From NCBI GenBank assembly GCA_036554605.1, contig DATBMY010000172.1:1-13935 (forward strand): DNA of 13,935 nucleotides. Reading direction: 5' to 3'. The translations under genes and the position numbers were made by a program. This DNA is from DATBMY01 sp036554605. Its GTDB lineage: Bacteria; Acidobacteriota; Blastocatellia; UBA7656. This document shows, piece by piece, positions 11,830 to 13,935 of this stretch. A model generated the notes under the pieces. It was not told the DNA's origin and did not search any database. It saw only the letters and a list, made by a program, of their open reading frames with translations. How positions within the stretch are numbered: the first letter of the stretch is position 1; each line of letters opens with the position of its first letter.

Positions 11830-12381
11830 TCACCTGTACTTGAATACAATGGGTAACTTTGCTTTCTCTCCGTTGCTGCTTCTCCTTCGCTCGACATCGC
11901 TTATCCACTCCTGTATCGCGGGCGTAAGGTCACCAGCGTGTTCCCGATCATTCGTATAATAGAGGAAGCGTTCGCCTCCCTCTAATATGGTTACATAAAT
12001 ACTGCCACACGGTTCGATGATAAGTATGGCTTCACTAATAGTGTAGAGACCAGGGATACCGCCAGCCAGCTTTAGCACGCCGTTACTGTCAACCAAAGAG
12101 AGATTGTCAGGGTATTCAACTCGCTGCAAATTTCCCGGCAGCTTTCGGTAATCCTCTTTGAGAAGGTTTCTTAAAGCGGGAGCAATGGCTTTGTCTCTGA
12201 ACACACTTGACCAGTTCTCACCTCTATATCTGCTCAGGGTGCGGAACTTAGGCGTCCGACAGCCACGCGCAAGCGGCACGCCTCTTGCCGGTAAGGGGTT
12301 CTGGTGGGCCAGGGCTACAGGGACGACATTGCAGTAGAAGAGCAGACTTGCGAAGACAACTATAACAAGGGATTCTCTCAT
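11830..12381 (-). CDS. Secreted hypothetical protein
   Basis: A 183-residue protein that I do not recognise. Residues 1-25 are a signal peptide (hydrophobic LVIVVFASLLFY core, cleavage expected after VALA), so the mature protein is exported. The middle part has IPGLYTISEAILIIEPCGSIYV (109-130) and GGERFLYYTND (135-145), beta-strand-like, and then a helix AIQEWISDVERRR. Two Cys (41, 125) remain after cleavage. The start ATG 12381 has a Shine-Dalgarno-like AAGG/GGTGG 6-9 nt upstream. It begins about 35 bp after the attC-like hairpin at 12416-12499, as expected for an integron cassette gene, and ends 30 bp before the MITE-like element. Possible roles include an inhibitor or an immunity-like protein, but nothing supports this directly. 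Confidence 0.7.
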   Translation of the reverse strand: MRESLVIVVFASLLFYCNVVPVALAHQNPLPARGVPLARGCRTPKFRTLSRYRGENWSSVFRDKAIAPALRNLLKEDYRKLPGNLQRVEYPDNLSLVDSNGVLKLAGGIPGLYTISEAILIIEPCGSIYVTILEGGERFLYYTNDREHAGDLTPAIQEWISDVERRRSSNGEKAKLPIVFKYR

Positions 12382-12415
12382 AATCTGCCACCTTTCAGTT
12401 AATCTCGCTCACAGC

Positions 12416-12499
12416 GTTTAACGTCCGGTCGACCGGGCGCGGGGCGCTTGGCATTCATTGCAAGCTTGCTGTCGCGCTGCGGTCGAACCGGTGTTAAAC
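12416..12499 (-). repeat. attC-like imperfect palindrome between two minus-strand cassette-like genes
   Basis: GTTTAAC (12416-12422) and GTTAAAC (12493-12499) fit the RYYYAAC and GTTRRRY R boxes of integron attC sites. Inside, ccggtcgaccg (12425-12435) pairs with cggtcgaaccgg (12480-12491) apart from one extra base in the second arm, like the extrahelical base of attC L boxes, and on the arm expected for minus-strand cassettes. The 84-bp length lies in the attC range. Unlike typical attC sites, the spacer between the R and L boxes is almost fully paired. Confidence 0.4.
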
Positions 12500-12581
12500 C
12501 CGCGTCGCGGTATAGCAAGGCCTCATTCTTTGTATATCATTCTCTTGTAAATCTGAATTTTACCGATGTTTCATCCCGCCA

Positions 12582-13145
12582 CTATTTCTTGGCAAATTTG
12601 CCGTCTTCCCAGATCAAATCGTAAAGCTTTCGCCCGCGCAGGCTGTAATCTTTACCGGCAACTTTTTTGTTTTCGTAGACCTCAACGGTCGTGCCGTGTC
12701 GTGGCAGCACGTAAACTTTATCCCCTCCGTATTCGGGGACGGCTTGTGCCCCGATGTCCCGCCATTTGCCGCCCGCGTATTCAAGAAAATAAGAATCTTC
12801 CATATCTTCAAACTCGGTGGTCAGCCCGACAATGTAATCGCCGTTCGGACGTTTGAAGAGAGCCATATGAAAACAGCTCTGCGCGCCGTCACAGCCACCC
12901 TTCATATAGCCGTTTGCCGTGTCTTCAATTTCGAGAAAGGTTTTCAAGTATTCGGCTCTCGCCCTGTCACAGTTTTTCTTAGTTGGATTAGCGTCGCAGC
13001 CTTCAAGCCTGAAATATTTTTGCGACAGTAGATTAAAAAACTCGCGGACGGTTTTCGGCTGTTTGATTTGGGCGTTTGAAGCTTCGCTGGTCAGCGTCAA
13101 TGCAACAACAAGTGTCATTATTGGCGCAAGCAGTTTTCTTGACAT
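12582..13145 (-). CDS. Secreted hypothetical protein with four cysteines
   Basis: A 187-residue protein of unknown family. Residues 1-25 form a signal peptide (APIMTLVVALTL core, cleavage after SNA). The mature part has a helical N-terminal half (VREFFNLLSQKYF, then RARAEYLKTFLEIEDTANGYM) with four Cys (50, 59, 85, 91) that could make two disulfides, and a beta-rich C-terminal half (DYIVGLTTEFEDM, DKVYVLPRHGTTVEVYEN, RKLYDLIWEDGKF). ATG 13145 has a good Shine-Dalgarno (GAGGT at 13158-13154, 8 nt). The attC-like hairpin lies 83 bp after its stop on the same strand, consistent with a gene cassette. It is not similar in sequence to the neighbouring secreted protein apart from export. Function unknown. 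Confidence 0.75.
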   Translation of the reverse strand: MSRKLLAPIMTLVVALTLTSEASNAQIKQPKTVREFFNLLSQKYFRLEGCDANPTKKNCDRARAEYLKTFLEIEDTANGYMKGGCDGAQSCFHMALFKRPNGDYIVGLTTEFEDMEDSYFLEYAGGKWRDIGAQAVPEYGGDKVYVLPRHGTTVEVYENKKVAGKDYSLRGRKLYDLIWEDGKFAKK

Positions 13146-13469
13146 TTCTATTTACCTCATACCCTGAATTATCTGATTAGCTACTACCTTTATTCCCTTT
13201 CTTCTCAGAGCCAGTTATTAACCCCATCTCTATCCTGTTTTCATCCTAGAGTGATGAAATAGATAAAAACATCACACGCTATTCTCGTGAGGACAGGTAA
13301 GAGTTTATGGCAAGGGTAAACCGGTATTGTCTACGGTTGCTGGTCGCGTACAATTGCATGTCGCTATATGAGTTCAATCAGGTCATAAGCGGATGAGTCT
13401 GAATCGCACAACAAAGCGGCGAGCATCGGTTAGGGGAGGACCATTATTGCAGGCTTCCCGAGCAAGGGC
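13146..13469. other. Intergenic region without a supported gene
   Basis: 324 bp, partly AT-rich. The only structure seen is a 7-bp hairpin, tttcatc (13239-13245) with gatgaaa (13253-13259), without a T tail. The stretch 13400-13440 (acaacaaagcgg, then atcggttagg) recalls fragments of attC sites but is too short to call. The 3' break of the serine hydrolase pseudogene lies at the right end. Confidence 0.4.
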
Positions 13470-13872
13470 CTATGTCAGTATCGTAATTGCCTTCCAGGCC
13501 GCCGGTGTCCCTTCAAGATACTTGCTGATCGGGTCATCGAGTCCGAGTCTGCCCTCCTGGGCCAGCAGCATGATGCCGGTAGCGATAAACTGTTTGCTGA
13601 CCGAGCAGATTCCGTTGATGGTTTCAGGCTTGGCGGCAGCGTTCGACTCGACGTTCGCCAGCCCGTATCCCTCCGCGAGAATGACCTTGCCATTCTTGAC
13701 ACTGGCCAGTGAGAAGCCCGGGATGCGCTGCCTCCGCATCTCGGCCTTAACGAAATCAGCTACCTTGTCCGCCTGCGTGGGGCAGCCGCGGCACACAATA
13801 CAAGAAAAGCGAGAGCGGAGATGTGTTTGCGAAAAAGGAGCCAGGTCTTTTCTCCGGCGCAAAGATATTCAT
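13470..13872 (-). pseudogene. Decayed serine hydrolase (class C beta-lactamase/PBP-like), 3'-truncated and frameshifted
   Basis: Minus-strand frame with clear family marks: ADKVADFVKAEMRRQRIPG, then VILAEGYGLANVE, the catalytic SxxK in CSVSKQF, and LAQEGRLGLDDPISKYL. It stops right after AWKAIT, where intact members continue with the IRHLLTHTSG region and about 200 more residues including the YxN and HxG motifs, so the product is inactive. The signal peptide is in another frame: FRKHISALAFLVLCAAAAP can be read just upstream, and one extra C in the run at 13779-13782 (GGGG on the plus strand) would join it to PTQADKVADF. An ATG at 13872 gives MNIFA, but a further indel separates it from the signal sequence. 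The gene is thus broken at both ends. Confidence 0.75.
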
Positions 13873-13935
13873 CGAACCAGACTTGAAGCCGGTTTGGGAA
13901 ATGGAAGGCGAAACCGCAAATCTGTGCTAATCTTT

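Noticed and set aside
13395..13435. Short attC-like remnant (acaacaaagcgg ... atcggttagg)
   Set aside because: Only about 30 bp, and neither end matches RYYYAAC or GTTRRRY exactly. Too short for a functional attC.
1..13935. CRISPR array or toxin-antitoxin pair
   Set aside because: No regularly spaced repeats were seen on either strand, and no pair of small adjacent genes with toxin or antitoxin features.

Overview
The window looks like a GC-rich, free-living bacterial chromosome, about 57-60 % G+C by eye and lower after about 10550. The gene mix (NBR1-Ig/He_PIG surface protein, lmo0937-type mini-membrane protein, 23S-IVP-type four-helix-bundle protein, DUF6623-like protein, CUAEP-tail radical SAM protein) and the many intergenic inverted repeats fit Acidobacteriota, perhaps Blastocatellia. 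That placement is an inference. No phylogenetic marker was analysed.

Layout. 1-840: the 3' end of a large Ig-domain surface protein, closed by a near-perfect terminator. 912-4634 (+): YegS-type lipid kinase, CpdA-like metallophosphoesterase, a 49-aa membrane peptide and a UMF1-family MFS transporter. 4636-5150: a four-helix-bundle gene with its own leader hairpin, flanked by inverted GC-rich GGGGTC repeats; a third copy forms the 3' end of the YegS gene. 5151-8597 (-): an ATP-grasp enzyme, a B12-fold radical SAM enzyme and an Nfu-type Fe-S carrier. 8598-9117: a strong sigma70-like promoter, a structured region without an obvious gene, and a tRNA-Leu-like relic. 9118-10350: an HNH endonuclease and endonuclease III, convergent. 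10470-10546: tRNA-Lys(CUU). 10547-13935: accessory DNA downstream of the tRNA, with paired direct repeats, a possible integrase tail, secreted hypothetical proteins, a MITE-like 161-bp inverted repeat, an attC-like hairpin and a decayed serine hydrolase.

The main result is in the minus-strand cluster. The radical SAM reading frame appears to stop at a TGA (5912-5910) just after Trp-Phe-Cys. Read through as selenocysteine, it continues Cys-Sec-Ala-Glu-Pro and ends 17 codons after the TGA. A hairpin of bacterial-SECIS size and spacing follows the TGA. This matches the CUAEP/CCAEP-tail radical SAM (seleno)protein family, so a conventional gene call would cut off the functional C-terminus. The upstream ATP-grasp gene, 48-78 bp away on the same strand, suggests a two-enzyme pathway that activates a carboxylate and performs radical chemistry; its substrate is unknown. 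The neighbouring Nfu protein could help supply 4Fe-4S clusters, but it has its own promoter-like signal. No selA, selB, selC or selD gene is recognisable in this window.
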